A stretch of 64,000 nucleotides of DNA, from positions 62,001-126,000 of the forward strand of contig VGRJ01000002.1 in the NCBI GenBank assembly GCA_016875405.1, read 5' to 3'. Shown here piece after piece: positions 29,069-37,685 of the stretch. The stretch comes from Deltaproteobacteria bacterium (lineage in GTDB: Bacteria; Myxococcota_A; Polyangia; Polyangiales; Polyangiaceae). Made by a program: the position numbers and the translations under genes. The stretch's first letter is position 1; each line of letters opens with the position of its first letter. Below the pieces are notes generated by a model. It made no database searches, was not told the DNA's origin, and saw only the letters and a list, made by a program, of their open reading frames with translations.

Positions 29069-29101
29069 GGATTTTCATCAAAATCCTGCCTGTTTGTCAG
29101 G
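29069..29101. repeat. Two adjacent small hairpins
   Basis: GGATTTT-CATC-AAAATCC (29069-29086), seven perfect pairs, is followed two bases later by CCTG-TTTGT-CAGG (29089-29101). They lie between the end of the broken gene (29048) and the metalloprotease start (29124). The AT-rich first stem is unusual in this GC-rich DNA and could be a terminator, an operator or a leader structure of the metalloprotease mRNA. Confidence 0.4.
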
Positions 29102-29123
29102 GCGAGGTAGCGTATGCGCCCGT

Positions 29124-30695
29124 ATGATCGCTCTCGTGAACACTTGGCGACGGATGGCAGTGGGCATCACGGCGCTGACCGCGGCGGCGTGCAACATCAT
29201 CAGCGGCGCGGACCAGGTCGAGTTCGTCCCCGACATGAAGGTGGACGCCAGCACGACCACGGGCAACGGGGGCGGCAACGGCTCGGAGTCCGCCGCGACG
29301 TCGGGCTCGGGCAACGTCGACCCAGACACGACGACGGGCTCCGGCTCGATGGTCGATACGACCCCGGTGCTCGCGGACGGCATCTCGGTCACCGAGGTCA
29401 AGCTCTACCAAGGCGTCGAGCGCCCGCTGATGAAGGGCGGCGCGCCGATCTCCTCGAAGGTGCCCATCGTCGCGGGCCGCGACGCCTACCTCCGGGTGTT
29501 CTACAGCGCACAACAGCCGATGGAGGTGACGCTGCAGCTCGACCTCGGCGACGGCGGCGAGCCCCTAGAGGTGCCTGCGAAGGTCTCGGGGACGAGCAAC
29601 CAGGCCTCGCTCGCGAGCTCGGTGAACGTGATGGTCCCGGGCGCGCGCCTCGCAAACGCGACCGGCTTCCGCGTCTCCCTCCTCGTCCCTGGCGGCGCCG
29701 CGAGCGGCAGCAACTCGGCCGCGAGCTACCCCGCCTCCGGGCTCGCCGACCTCCCCGTCGAATCGGCCGGCAGCACGATGAAGCTTGTCCTCGTTCCGAT
29801 CGCCTACGAGGCGGACGGCTCGAAGCGCTTACCCGACACGTCGGCGGAGCAGGTCGAGCGCTATCGAAAGGCTTTCTTCCGGCTGTACCCGATCCCGAAC
29901 ATCACCGTGACGGTGAAGCCCGCGGTGTCGTGGAAGCAGAAGGTCGATCCGGGCGGCTCGGGATGGGATGACCTCTTGAACGCGATTGTCGACTACCGAC
30001 AGAAGAGCGGCGCGGGGAACGACGAGTACTACTACGGGGTCTTCAACGCAGCCGCGAGCTTCGCCTCGTTCTGCAGCCAAGGCTGTGTCGCGGGGCTCTC
30101 GCTGCTCGCAGGGCCGAACGACGCGATGGCGCGCGCAGGGATCGGCGTCGGCTTCACCGGCGACGAAACGACGGGCACCGCGGCGCACGAGATCGGCCAC
30201 CAGCACGGACGCCCGCACGCGCCGTGCGGCGTGAGTCAAAGCGTCGATCCGCTGTTTCCGCACAAGGACGGCAGCATCGGGACCTGGGGCTTCGATCTCA
30301 TCACGAAGCAGCTCATCAAGCCGGATGCGCCGGACTTCATGAGCTACTGCCACCCTGAGTGGATCAGCGATTTCAACTTCGGAAAGCTCTTCGATCGGCT
30401 GAAGCTCGTGAACAACGCGGCGTGGCTCGGTGGCGAGGAGGTCGTCTACGAGCGCGTCGCCATCGACGCGGCGGGGCGCGCACGTTGGCTCGGCGAGGTA
30501 ACGAACGCCTCGGCTCCGTCGGGTGAGCCGACCACGCTCGAGGTCGAGACCGACGACGGCCCCGAGCAGCTCGTGGGGCACTTCTACCCCTACTCGCACG
30601 TCGGGGGCGGCGTGATGCTCGTGCCGCGCACGAAGGCGCCGCTGCGCTCGCTCGACTTCTCGTTTGGTGGCGCGCGCATTCACCTCCCGCGCTGA
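29124..30695 (+). CDS. Zincin metalloprotease lipoprotein
   Basis: 523 residues from ATG 29124 (MIALVNTWRRMAVGITALTA, lipobox TAAAC); another ATG at 29154 is possible. About 60 residues of Ser/Thr/Gly linker follow. The body begins with beta-rich segments (GISVTEVKLYQGVERPL, DAYLRVFYSAQQPMEVTLQL) and then the catalytic domain with AAHEIGHQHGRPHAPCG, the HExxHxxxxxH zinc motif, plus DFMSYCHPEWISDF, which resembles the Met-turn. This is the metzincin-like plan of M66-type and related Myxococcota proteases. A cell-surface or secreted endoprotease is expected, which suits a predator. Substrate unknown. Confidence 0.85.
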   Translation: MIALVNTWRRMAVGITALTAAACNIISGADQVEFVPDMKVDASTTTGNGGGNGSESAATSGSGNVDPDTTTGSGSMVDTTPVLADGISVTEVKLYQGVERPLMKGGAPISSKVPIVAGRDAYLRVFYSAQQPMEVTLQLDLGDGGEPLEVPAKVSGTSNQASLASSVNVMVPGARLANATGFRVSLLVPGGAASGSNSAASYPASGLADLPVESAGSTMKLVLVPIAYEADGSKRLPDTSAEQVERYRKAFFRLYPIPNITVTVKPAVSWKQKVDPGGSGWDDLLNAIVDYRQKSGAGNDEYYYGVFNAAASFASFCSQGCVAGLSLLAGPNDAMARAGIGVGFTGDETTGTAAHEIGHQHGRPHAPCGVSQSVDPLFPHKDGSIGTWGFDLITKQLIKPDAPDFMSYCHPEWISDFNFGKLFDRLKLVNNAAWLGGEEVVYERVAIDAAGRARWLGEVTNASAPSGEPTTLEVETDDGPEQLVGHFYPYSHVGGGVMLVPRTKAPLRSLDFSFGGARIHLPR

Positions 30696-30719
30696 CCGGG
30701 GCCATGCGAGGCTCCCGGC

Positions 30720-31574
30720 ATGAGCTGGGACGTCGCAGGCAAGGTCTGCCTCATCACGGGCGCGAACACCGGGATCGGTCGGGTCACCGCCGTCGAGCTC
30801 GCTCGCAAGGGCGCGCGAATGATCCTCGCCGGGCGCTCCGAGGAGCGCACACAGCCCGTCCTCGACGAGGTGCGCGCGCTCGGCGCCGAAGCCGAGTTCC
30901 TACCGCTCGACCTGGGCTCGCTCGCCTCAGTCCGGCGCGCCGCCAAGACCTTCCTCGAGTCGGGGCGTCCGCTCGAGCTTCTGGTGTTGAACGCGGGGCT
31001 CGCGGGCTTTCGGGGCCTGACCGAGGACGGCTTCGAGGTCCACTTCGGGACGAACCACCTCGGGCACTTCCTGCTCACGTGCCTCCTCCGCGAACGCCTC
31101 GTCGCGTCCGCTCCGGCCCGCGTCGTCGTGGTCGCGAGCCGCGCCCACTACCGCGCGCGAGCGCTCGACCTCGACACCGTCCGCAGGTCGACCGAGAGCG
31201 TCACCGGCTTCTCCGAGTACGGCGTCTCGAAGCTCGCGAACGTGCTCTTCGCGAGCGAGCTCGCGCGAAAGCTGGCAGGGACCGGCGTGACGACCTACTC
31301 GCTTCATCCGGGCGTGGTCGCGTCGGACGTGTGGCGCCGGGTGCCGTGGCCGTTCCGTTCGGTCATCAAGCTCTGGATGATCACGAACGAGGAGGGCGCG
31401 CAGACGACGCTGCACTGCGCGACGGCCCCGGCGCTCGAGGGCGAGTCGGGGCTCTACTACGACAAGTGCGCCCCGAAAAAGGCAAGCCGCCTCGCCCGAG
31501 ACGAGGCCCTCGCCGCGAAGCTCTGGAAGACGAGCGAGGAGCTGACGGGCTGTTCTTTTTCCACCGTGAAGTGA
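30720..31574 (+). CDS. Short-chain dehydrogenase/reductase (retinol dehydrogenase-like)
   Basis: 284 residues. The Rossmann motif LITGANTGIGRVTAVELA, the NAG motif (VLNAGLAG), the FGTNHLGHFLLT motif and the catalytic YGVSK (Tyr and Lys, with Ser in VVVVASRAHYR upstream) are all present, with SLHPGVVASDVW after the active site. This is the classical SDR arrangement of RDH/WWOX-like enzymes that reduce or oxidise lipophilic alcohols and ketones with NAD(P). It follows the protease gene by 24 bases and may share its transcript. Confidence 0.93.
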   Translation: MSWDVAGKVCLITGANTGIGRVTAVELARKGARMILAGRSEERTQPVLDEVRALGAEAEFLPLDLGSLASVRRAAKTFLESGRPLELLVLNAGLAGFRGLTEDGFEVHFGTNHLGHFLLTCLLRERLVASAPARVVVVASRAHYRARALDLDTVRRSTESVTGFSEYGVSKLANVLFASELARKLAGTGVTTYSLHPGVVASDVWRRVPWPFRSVIKLWMITNEEGAQTTLHCATAPALEGESGLYYDKCAPKKASRLARDEALAAKLWKTSEELTGCSFSTVK

Positions 31575-31629
31575 GCGCGCCGTAAAAAGAAAATTCCACG
31601 GGCTTCTCAGATAACGATAGCTTCACGGC

Positions 31630-32439
31630 ATGCGTGACGCGAAGGGCATCCAGCTACTCGGCTCGGTCCTCGCTCTCGTCGCGTGCAACGGGGTCACCCG
31701 CGCCAGTGACATCGAGTACTACGGCGACGGCGGATACGGCGGCACGACGAGCATCGGGACCGGAAACCTCGGGACGGGCGGCACGAGCCAGGCGACCGGC
31801 GCATCGAGCGGTCCGGGCGCGCAGGCCTCGAGCGGCAGCGCCGGCTCTTCATCCGTCGCGACCGCGTCGTCGACGGGACAAGGGACCGCGAGCTCATCTG
31901 TCGCGGCGAGCTCTTCGAGCGGCGGCGGCTGCGTCTATCCGGCTGGCCCATACGGCGTCAGCGACGGCAAGGTGATCCCGCCGACGTTGAAATGGCAAGG
32001 CTACCTCGCCGGCGGCGAAGTGCAGGGGACCCTCACGAGCAAGGAGTTGTTCGACTGCGATGCGTCGAAGGGGATCAACGCGATCCTCTTCGACACATCG
32101 CAGTTTGGGTGTGGGGCTTGCTCCCAGGAGGCGAGTTCGCTTCCCAAGCTGATGCAGAAGTGGATGCCGATGGGCATTCGCGTCGTGACCCTGCTCGTCG
32201 ATGCGCCGAACAACGGCCCGCCGACGCTGATGGGGGCACTCCAGTGGAAGCAGCAGTTCGGGCTCGTCGACGTCAACGTCATGAGCGACCCGAACTTCTC
32301 GATGGCGTTCACGCAGCAGGTCGGGACACCGCTGCTCACCTACGTCGATCCGCGGACGATGAAGGTGACGTACACGCAGCAGGGCTACTCCGGAAACTAC
32401 TCGGGCCTCGAAGCGCTCGCCGTAAAGAACGGCGGCTGA
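31630..32439 (+). CDS. Lipoprotein with Ser/Gly linker and thioredoxin-like CxxC domain
   Basis: 269 residues. The signal MRDAKGIQLLGSVLALVAC has a lipobox LVAC. About 75 residues of Gly, Ser, Thr and Ala linker follow, then (from about 100) CVYPAGPYGVSDGKVIPPTL and a thioredoxin-type fold: LFDTSQFGCGACSQEASSLP, where CGAC occupies the redox CxxC position, followed by MGIRVVTLLVDAPNNGP and VGTPLLTYVDPRTMKV with the cis-Pro. It looks like a membrane-anchored periplasmic or surface redox protein of the AhpC/TlpA type. A short AT-rich patch (31582-31600) precedes it and may be its promoter. Confidence 0.85.
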   Translation: MRDAKGIQLLGSVLALVACNGVTRASDIEYYGDGGYGGTTSIGTGNLGTGGTSQATGASSGPGAQASSGSAGSSSVATASSTGQGTASSSVAASSSSGGGCVYPAGPYGVSDGKVIPPTLKWQGYLAGGEVQGTLTSKELFDCDASKGINAILFDTSQFGCGACSQEASSLPKLMQKWMPMGIRVVTLLVDAPNNGPPTLMGALQWKQQFGLVDVNVMSDPNFSMAFTQQVGTPLLTYVDPRTMKVTYTQQGYSGNYSGLEALAVKNGG

Positions 32440-32491
32440 GCAGTAGCCGTCGGGGGCGGTGGCGTCACAGGCGAGACCGAGAGGCCGTGCC

Positions 32492-33535
32492 TCACGACTT
32501 GACGCCGAGCAATTCCTCGCGCGCTCGGCGACAGCCGCCAAGGGCGCCATGCAAGGCCCACTGGCCACGGGCGCGCGCGAGGTTGTGCTCACCTCGCGTC
32601 GCATAGCGCGCAGGATTCCAACCGAAATACGACTCGACGAGCGCGTCGGCGGCGAACCGAGCGGCGAGCTCGAGGGCGATCCACTCGGGCCCGAGGAGCG
32701 CCGAGAGCCTCTCTGTAGGCGTCGGCGCGCGGCCGAGCCCATCGACGTAACCGCTGAAACTCGCGCCCATCACGGCCAGATCGAGGACGGCATGCGGAGC
32801 GTCTTCGGTCGCCCGATTGCACCACGACCGCCACAGGTCACCGAGCTCGTGACCGAGGTGAATGGGCCCGACGGTGTCGAGATCGACGAGGCACAGCGCA
32901 TCGTCGGGGCGCTCGTTCGAGAAGAGGACGTTTGAGAGCTTGAGGTCGCCGTGCCCGAGGATTGGAGCGAGCGACGGCAGCGGGTCGAGCGCGTCGGCGA
33001 CGGAGAGCAGCTCCTCCGCGAGCGGAGCGACCTCCGAGTAGAGGTGGTGCCCCCGATGCTCGAGGACCGCGCGGCGGAGGAGCTCGAGGTGCCGCGGGGT
33101 GTCGTGAACGCCCAGGCGCATGCCGACGAACCGATGCGGGAGCTCGGCGAGCGCTGCGTGAAACGCCCCGACATGCTCGCCCGCAGACCGCGCCTGCGCC
33201 ATGCTCCTGATGACCTCAAAGGTGGCTCCATCCACGTGGCGGTAGAGACGAAACACGCCGCCGTCCTCGACCCAGAGGCGACCGTCGCTCGTCGGGACGA
33301 GGCTCAACGTCGGGAGCCCTCGCTCTCGCAAGCGCGACGTCACCGCGGCGATGTTCTCGTGGATGCGTGGGTCGAAGATCGCGTTGACGCGCTGAAGGAC
33401 GGCGCGAACCTCGCCGGCACAGATGAGGTACGTGCGGTTGATGAGCCCATTACCCAGCGGTGCGAGCGTCGCGCCCTCGAGCGACCAGGCGCGTAGAGCT
33501 GCGCGCGCCGAAGCGAGGGCATCGACGTCGCTCAA
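32492..33535 (-). CDS. Aminoglycoside phosphotransferase-fold kinase
   Basis: 347 residues from TTG 33535, chosen because TTGA overlaps the stop of the upstream MYXO-CTERM gene (33532-33534) and because family N-termini begin close to this point; the frame also extends to 33640. Kinase landmarks: GNGLINRTYLI (nucleotide loop), ILGHGDLKLSNVLF (catalytic Asp and Asn), CLVDLDTVGP (metal-binding Asp). VFRLYRHVDGATFEVI and LGHELGDLWRSW match N-acetylhexosamine/homoserine-type kinases of this superfamily. The likely substrate is a small sugar or amino-alcohol; it cannot be fixed from sequence. The overlap with a secreted-protein gene is odd for a cytoplasmic kinase. Confidence 0.82.
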   Translation of the reverse strand: MSDVDALASARAALRAWSLEGATLAPLGNGLINRTYLICAGEVRAVLQRVNAIFDPRIHENIAAVTSRLRERGLPTLSLVPTSDGRLWVEDGGVFRLYRHVDGATFEVIRSMAQARSAGEHVGAFHAALAELPHRFVGMRLGVHDTPRHLELLRRAVLEHRGHHLYSEVAPLAEELLSVADALDPLPSLAPILGHGDLKLSNVLFSNERPDDALCLVDLDTVGPIHLGHELGDLWRSWCNRATEDAPHAVLDLAVMGASFSGYVDGLGRAPTPTERLSALLGPEWIALELAARFAADALVESYFGWNPARYATRGEHNLARARGQWALHGALGGCRRAREELLGVKS

Positions 33536-35052
33536 CGGCGTTCCCCGCGCCGACGACGAGCGGCCGCAACCGTGAGCGCGAGGACCGCGAGGGCCCCGCA
33601 CCGCGCGTCGTCTTCGGACGCCGGTACGTGACACCCGCAACCCGCGTCATCGCGCCCGAGCGCCCCACCGCCGCCTGCCCCGCTGACGCTCGACGTCGAG
33701 CCGCTGCCGCCCGCCCCACCGCTGCCGACGAAGTTCCCGGTCCCGCTCGCTCCGCCCCCCTGCCCGCCCTGCCCCGCGTTAGGATCGGCGACGCACGCGC
33801 CCTCCTGGCAGAGCTGGCCCTTCGGGCACGTCGCGCCCGCGCAGTCATCCTCGCAGTTGCCGAGCGCGTCGCAGTGCGTGCCCGGTGGACACGACTTGTT
33901 GAGGCAGGCATTGGGCAAGCAGCGCCCATCGGATTGGCAGGTCGCGTCCTTCGCGCACCCCGCGCACTCGCAGCGCTCGACGCACGCGCCGAGCACGCAC
34001 ACCTGCTCGGGGTCGCACGTGAACTTGGTGCACGGATCGACGCAGGTGCCCGATAGACACACCTCACCGAAGGGGCATGCGACGCCGTCGCACGGGCCGA
34101 CGCACTTGCCTCCGTCGCACGTCGCGTTCGCGGGACACGTCACGTCGAGGCAGCCGGGTTCGACGCACAAGCCCTTCGAGTCGCACACGGTCCCGTCCGC
34201 ACAGGTGAACTCGCCACCGCCGCACTTCGGGACGCACTTTCCCTTGTCGCAGACCTTCTTGTCGGCGCAAAGGTTGCCCTCGTCGACGACGCCACTGCAG
34301 TCGTTGTCGAGGCCGTCGCACACCTCGGTCGACGGCGTCGCGAGCGGGACGCAGGCGAGCGCGCCGCTCTGACACTGGAGCGACCCGTCGGCGCAGACCC
34401 CGAGCTGGCCGGTCGCGCACGACGCACCGCTGCCGGTGCAGCCGATCCCGCTCACGAAGGTGGTGAGATCATCGAAATCGTTGTCGCCCCCGGTCAGCAG
34501 GTCCTCCCACCCGAAGTAGAAGGCCTTGGGCACGACGGTGCTGTTGTAGATGAGCAGATGGATGAACGGATTCTGCTGGTTCCCGTCAGGGTTGTACTTC
34601 TTCTCACTGAAGAAGATGGCTTCGTGGCTCTGCACGGAGCCACAGCCGCCGGTCGCCTGAAAGAACCCGATGTCGCCGCCGAGGTAGGCCGGGTCCTTCT
34701 TGATGTTGAGGACCTTCGTCGTCCCCACAGGGTCGTTGCACTTCAAGAACTCGTGAAGCTCGGCGAGCCCTGGCTTCGCGCCGGTGACGTTGTACCAACC
34801 GAACGCGTTCTTGTAGTCGGCGTTGCGCTGCAGCACCTCGAACGAGAGCTTGCAGGTCGGCGTGAAGGTCTCGGGCTTCGCCTGCGCGTCGGCGAGCGCG
34901 TCGATCGCTTCGCCGCGACTGACGAAGAGAGACTGCAGGCCCGACCCGACCGGAATGGTGACGTCGTTTGGTTGCTTGAGCGCCGCCGCGCTCGAGGCGA
35001 GGGTCACCGCAGCGGAGAGGACGAGAAGCCATGAGGCGAGTCGGAAGCTCAT
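33532..35052 (-). CDS. DUF4114/MopE-motif Cys-rich protein with MYXO-CTERM tail
   Basis: 506 residues. A Sec signal (MSFRLASWLLVLSAAVTLAS) is cut near SAAA-LKQ. The DUF4114 domain (residues about 30-200) ends with FYFGWEDLLTGGDNDFDDL, a calcium-binding-like acidic segment. EVCDGLDNDCSGVVDEGN is a MopE-type motif. Residues about 245-430 are tandem disulfide-rich repeats (for example CVEPGCLDVTCPANATCDGG). A Gly/Ser linker leads to the MYXO-CTERM signal: DDAGCGCHV, a hydrophobic segment ALAVLALTVAAA and the cluster RRRRGERR. MYXO-CTERM proteins are thought to be processed at the Cys and anchored to the outer surface. It is co-directional with, and overlaps, the kinase gene. Confidence 0.92.
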   Translation of the reverse strand: MSFRLASWLLVLSAAVTLASSAAALKQPNDVTIPVGSGLQSLFVSRGEAIDALADAQAKPETFTPTCKLSFEVLQRNADYKNAFGWYNVTGAKPGLAELHEFLKCNDPVGTTKVLNIKKDPAYLGGDIGFFQATGGCGSVQSHEAIFFSEKKYNPDGNQQNPFIHLLIYNSTVVPKAFYFGWEDLLTGGDNDFDDLTTFVSGIGCTGSGASCATGQLGVCADGSLQCQSGALACVPLATPSTEVCDGLDNDCSGVVDEGNLCADKKVCDKGKCVPKCGGGEFTCADGTVCDSKGLCVEPGCLDVTCPANATCDGGKCVGPCDGVACPFGEVCLSGTCVDPCTKFTCDPEQVCVLGACVERCECAGCAKDATCQSDGRCLPNACLNKSCPPGTHCDALGNCEDDCAGATCPKGQLCQEGACVADPNAGQGGQGGGASGTGNFVGSGGAGGSGSTSSVSGAGGGGALGRDDAGCGCHVPASEDDARCGALAVLALTVAAARRRRGERR

Positions 35053-35116
35053 GAAAGCATCGTAGCGTCAGCGACCGAGCGCACGCCACCTTGCGCGTGG
35101 TACCTTCGAGGTCCGC

Positions 35117-37231
35117 ATGGATGTCGTCTCTCTCGCGCCCGTCCCGGTCTCGTCGCTGCCGTGGCGACGCGGCGATGGCCCGTGGACGCTCGCCATCATC
35201 TGCAAGCTCACCTTCTTGCTACGCCCGGACCGGTCGGCGCTCGCCAAGCGACAAGAGCCGATTCACGCCCACGATCTTCGGACCGCAGAACTTCCGGCCG
35301 ATCGCATCCTCGCACCGGCCGACCGCATCCCGGGGCGCAGCGCCGTCGACGTCACCGTGTTCGCACCAGGGGGCGATCTCGCGGGACCGATCCCCGAAGC
35401 GCGCTTGGCCGTCGGCACGATCGACAAGCGCGTACGCGGGACGGGCTCGATCCTCCACGATTTTGCGGGATTTTCTGTCGGGACGAGCGAGCGCCCTTGG
35501 AGTCCCGGCGACGCGTACGACGAGCTGGTGCTGCCCGAGGGGGCGGACGCGACGCTCTTCCAATCGGCCCCGCGAGACCTGCGGCTCTTCGAGCTCGCCC
35601 CAGACGCGGAGCTCGTGCTCGAGCGACTACACCCTGACCACCCGAGCCTGAAGACGCGCCTCCCCAACGTCGTGGCTCAGGCCTTCGTGGAGCGTGACGG
35701 CGAGCGACGAGAGCTGCCGATGCGCATCGACGGCCTTTGGATCGACGCGCGTCGTGGCCTCGCCTGCCTCACGTTTCGTGCACAGCTCCTGCTCGTCCAT
35801 CGCGAGGAAGCCGGAAAGGTGTTCGTCGCGGTCGCTGGCCCAGACCGGCGCGTCAACGAAGCGCAGGTCGGAGACCTGGTCGCGCAGCTACGCGGCGGAG
35901 CGAAGCCGGGCCCGTCAGGCCCTGGGCTCACGAGCGCCGAGAACGAGGCCGGAGACACCGCGAAGAGCCGTCGCGGGAGCGAGGTCACCGGGACGTCCGT
36001 CCTCAGGGCCCTGCGCGACGACGAGACATCCGACGGCAACGACTGGCTCGCCGACGCCGCGCCACCGTGGCTACGCCGCGACGCCGCCCCGGCGCCGCGA
36101 GCCTTGTCGACGCAGCTCGGCGCCTCGGCAGACGCGACCGCCGCCTTCGTCGCGCCCCCGGTGTCACCCTCAACGCCCCCGCCCGCGTCGCTGAAGCCGC
36201 CCCCTCCTCCACCGTCCGCGCGCGCGGCGACCGTCGCGGCACCGCAGAGCTCGAAGCTCGCGCCGACATCGCAGCTCGCGCCAACGCCGCCCGCCCGCGC
36301 TCCGCTCGCGACCACGAGTGGCACGGGGGCAGCGCCGCCGATGTCGCCGTGGATGCGCGGTCGCCTCGAATCTGACGGACCGCGCGTGAGCGAGGACGAG
36401 ACCGGGCCGGAGCCGCCGCGTGAGCCAGCTCGCGCGCCGGAGGCCAAGGGGACACGTAACCCGCGAGAGATCGTCGAGCTCCTCTGGTTCGATGCCGACG
36501 CGACACCGACACTCCGAAAGCGCTTCACCGAGCGCGCGGCGGCGCTCGAGTTCGAGCCCGCCGATCCCGATCATGACCTCGCGGCCTCGGACCCGGAGGC
36601 CACGCGCGCTCACCACACGCACTTCGGTCTTTTGACCGAAGTCAATAGCCTCGACGTGGCCGAGCTGCGCGAGCGGATGCGCGACGCGGTGAGCCCGAGC
36701 GGTCGATTCACGCCACCGATCCTCGCCCTCGCAGGCGAGCTGCTCCTCCCCTTCGACGCGGTTGAACACCTGCGCGCGCTCGCCGGCGCGATGCGACCGC
36801 TGGTCGGCGACGATCGCAAGCTCGCCGAGGCGCTCGCCAGCGTCGAGGAGCTGCTGGCGTCCCGGCTCGCCGCGGCCTCCACGGACGCCTTGCAGAAGAT
36901 GCAGGACCACCTGCGCCGTACGTTTCGCGACCAGCGCCGCGCCGTATCATCGCCCGAGCTCGACGAGGTCGTGACACGTAGCCTCCTCGTCGAGCGGCGG
37001 TACCAGCGCCGCACGCTGCTCGGCGGCGAATTCATCCGCGCGCTCTTCACGCCGAGCGGAAGCCGTGAAGCCTTCCCGTGTTACCTGCCGGCGGTGCTCG
37101 AGAGAGGCCTGCCGCTCGTGACCGCGGTCCGCGTCAAGCTCCTCGCCGAGGCGCACGTTCGACTCGATCAATACGAGACGGCGCGCATCGCTCTCCGCGC
37201 CGTGACCCTCGGTCGCATCATCGAGCTTTGA
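35117..37231 (+). CDS. DUF2169 T6SS accessory protein
   Basis: 704 residues from ATG 35117. The N-terminal 330 residues are the DUF2169 beta-rich domain (LPWRRGDGPWTLAIICKLTF, RSAVDVTVFAPGG, LPNVVAQAFVERDGERRELP, LACLTFRAQLLLVH), known from T6SS clusters next to VgrG/PAAR and proposed to help load effectors. A Pro/Ala-rich linker (about 315-450) follows, then a helical C-terminal domain that includes REIVELLWFDADATPTLRKR and VERRYQRRTLLGGEFIRALF. It converges with the DcrB gene (seven bases apart), so the T6SS genes form a compact block. Function of the C-terminal half is unknown. Confidence 0.82.
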   Translation: MDVVSLAPVPVSSLPWRRGDGPWTLAIICKLTFLLRPDRSALAKRQEPIHAHDLRTAELPADRILAPADRIPGRSAVDVTVFAPGGDLAGPIPEARLAVGTIDKRVRGTGSILHDFAGFSVGTSERPWSPGDAYDELVLPEGADATLFQSAPRDLRLFELAPDAELVLERLHPDHPSLKTRLPNVVAQAFVERDGERRELPMRIDGLWIDARRGLACLTFRAQLLLVHREEAGKVFVAVAGPDRRVNEAQVGDLVAQLRGGAKPGPSGPGLTSAENEAGDTAKSRRGSEVTGTSVLRALRDDETSDGNDWLADAAPPWLRRDAAPAPRALSTQLGASADATAAFVAPPVSPSTPPPASLKPPPPPPSARAATVAAPQSSKLAPTSQLAPTPPARAPLATTSGTGAAPPMSPWMRGRLESDGPRVSEDETGPEPPREPARAPEAKGTRNPREIVELLWFDADATPTLRKRFTERAAALEFEPADPDHDLAASDPEATRAHHTHFGLLTEVNSLDVAELRERMRDAVSPSGRFTPPILALAGELLLPFDAVEHLRALAGAMRPLVGDDRKLAEALASVEELLASRLAAASTDALQKMQDHLRRTFRDQRRAVSSPELDEVVTRSLLVERRYQRRTLLGGEFIRALFTPSGSREAFPCYLPAVLERGLPLVTAVRVKLLAEAHVRLDQYETARIALRAVTLGRIIEL

Positions 37232-37238
37232 CGGCGCA

Positions 37239-37682
37239 TCACCCGGAGCGGCCAACGGTGACGCTCGAGAGCATGCGCTCGAAGAGCGGCTCCATCTGCG
37301 CGAGCTCGAGGCGCGGCGCGCTCATGGTCAACACCGCGACCCCGCGCTCGGCGAGCGGCACGTAGACGGCGCGATGCTCGAGCGGGACGCCGCCTTCGAC
37401 CGACGCGTAGCGGCACAATAGCGAGCGTCGACCGTCGACCTCGAGCGGAGAGACCTCGCGCGCGAGGAAACCCTCACGCTGCGCGAAGGCTGCGAGTGCG
37501 CGCTCCACGTGGCGCTCGAGCGACTCGTCCGCAGCGAGCGTGGCCCGCGTGCATGAGAGCCCACCGGGCGAACGGACGCCGTCGACTCCGGGCCGAGGCG
37601 GCGCCTCGAACCGCACCTCGGTGCGATCGAGCCAGTCACGCGGATAGTCGAACGACAGCGGCGGTCCAGGGTATCGTGCCAT
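37239..37682 (-). CDS. DcrB/DUF1795 family protein (T6SS-associated)
   Basis: 147 residues from ATG 37682. The sequence SFDYPRDWLDRTEVRFEAPP, followed by SCTRATLAADESLERHVERA and CRYASVEGGVPLEHRAVYVP, matches the DcrB-related DUF1795 beta-sandwich. In T6SS loci such small proteins (EagR/DcrB type) are chaperones that hold N-terminal or C-terminal segments of VgrG-linked effectors. It starts four bases after the VgrG stop, so it is almost certainly co-translated with VgrG and probably binds its extension. Confidence 0.8.
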   Translation of the reverse strand: MARYPGPPLSFDYPRDWLDRTEVRFEAPPRPGVDGVRSPGGLSCTRATLAADESLERHVERALAAFAQREGFLAREVSPLEVDGRRSLLCRYASVEGGVPLEHRAVYVPLAERGVAVLTMSAPRLELAQMEPLFERMLSSVTVGRSG

Positions 37683-37685
37683 CGC

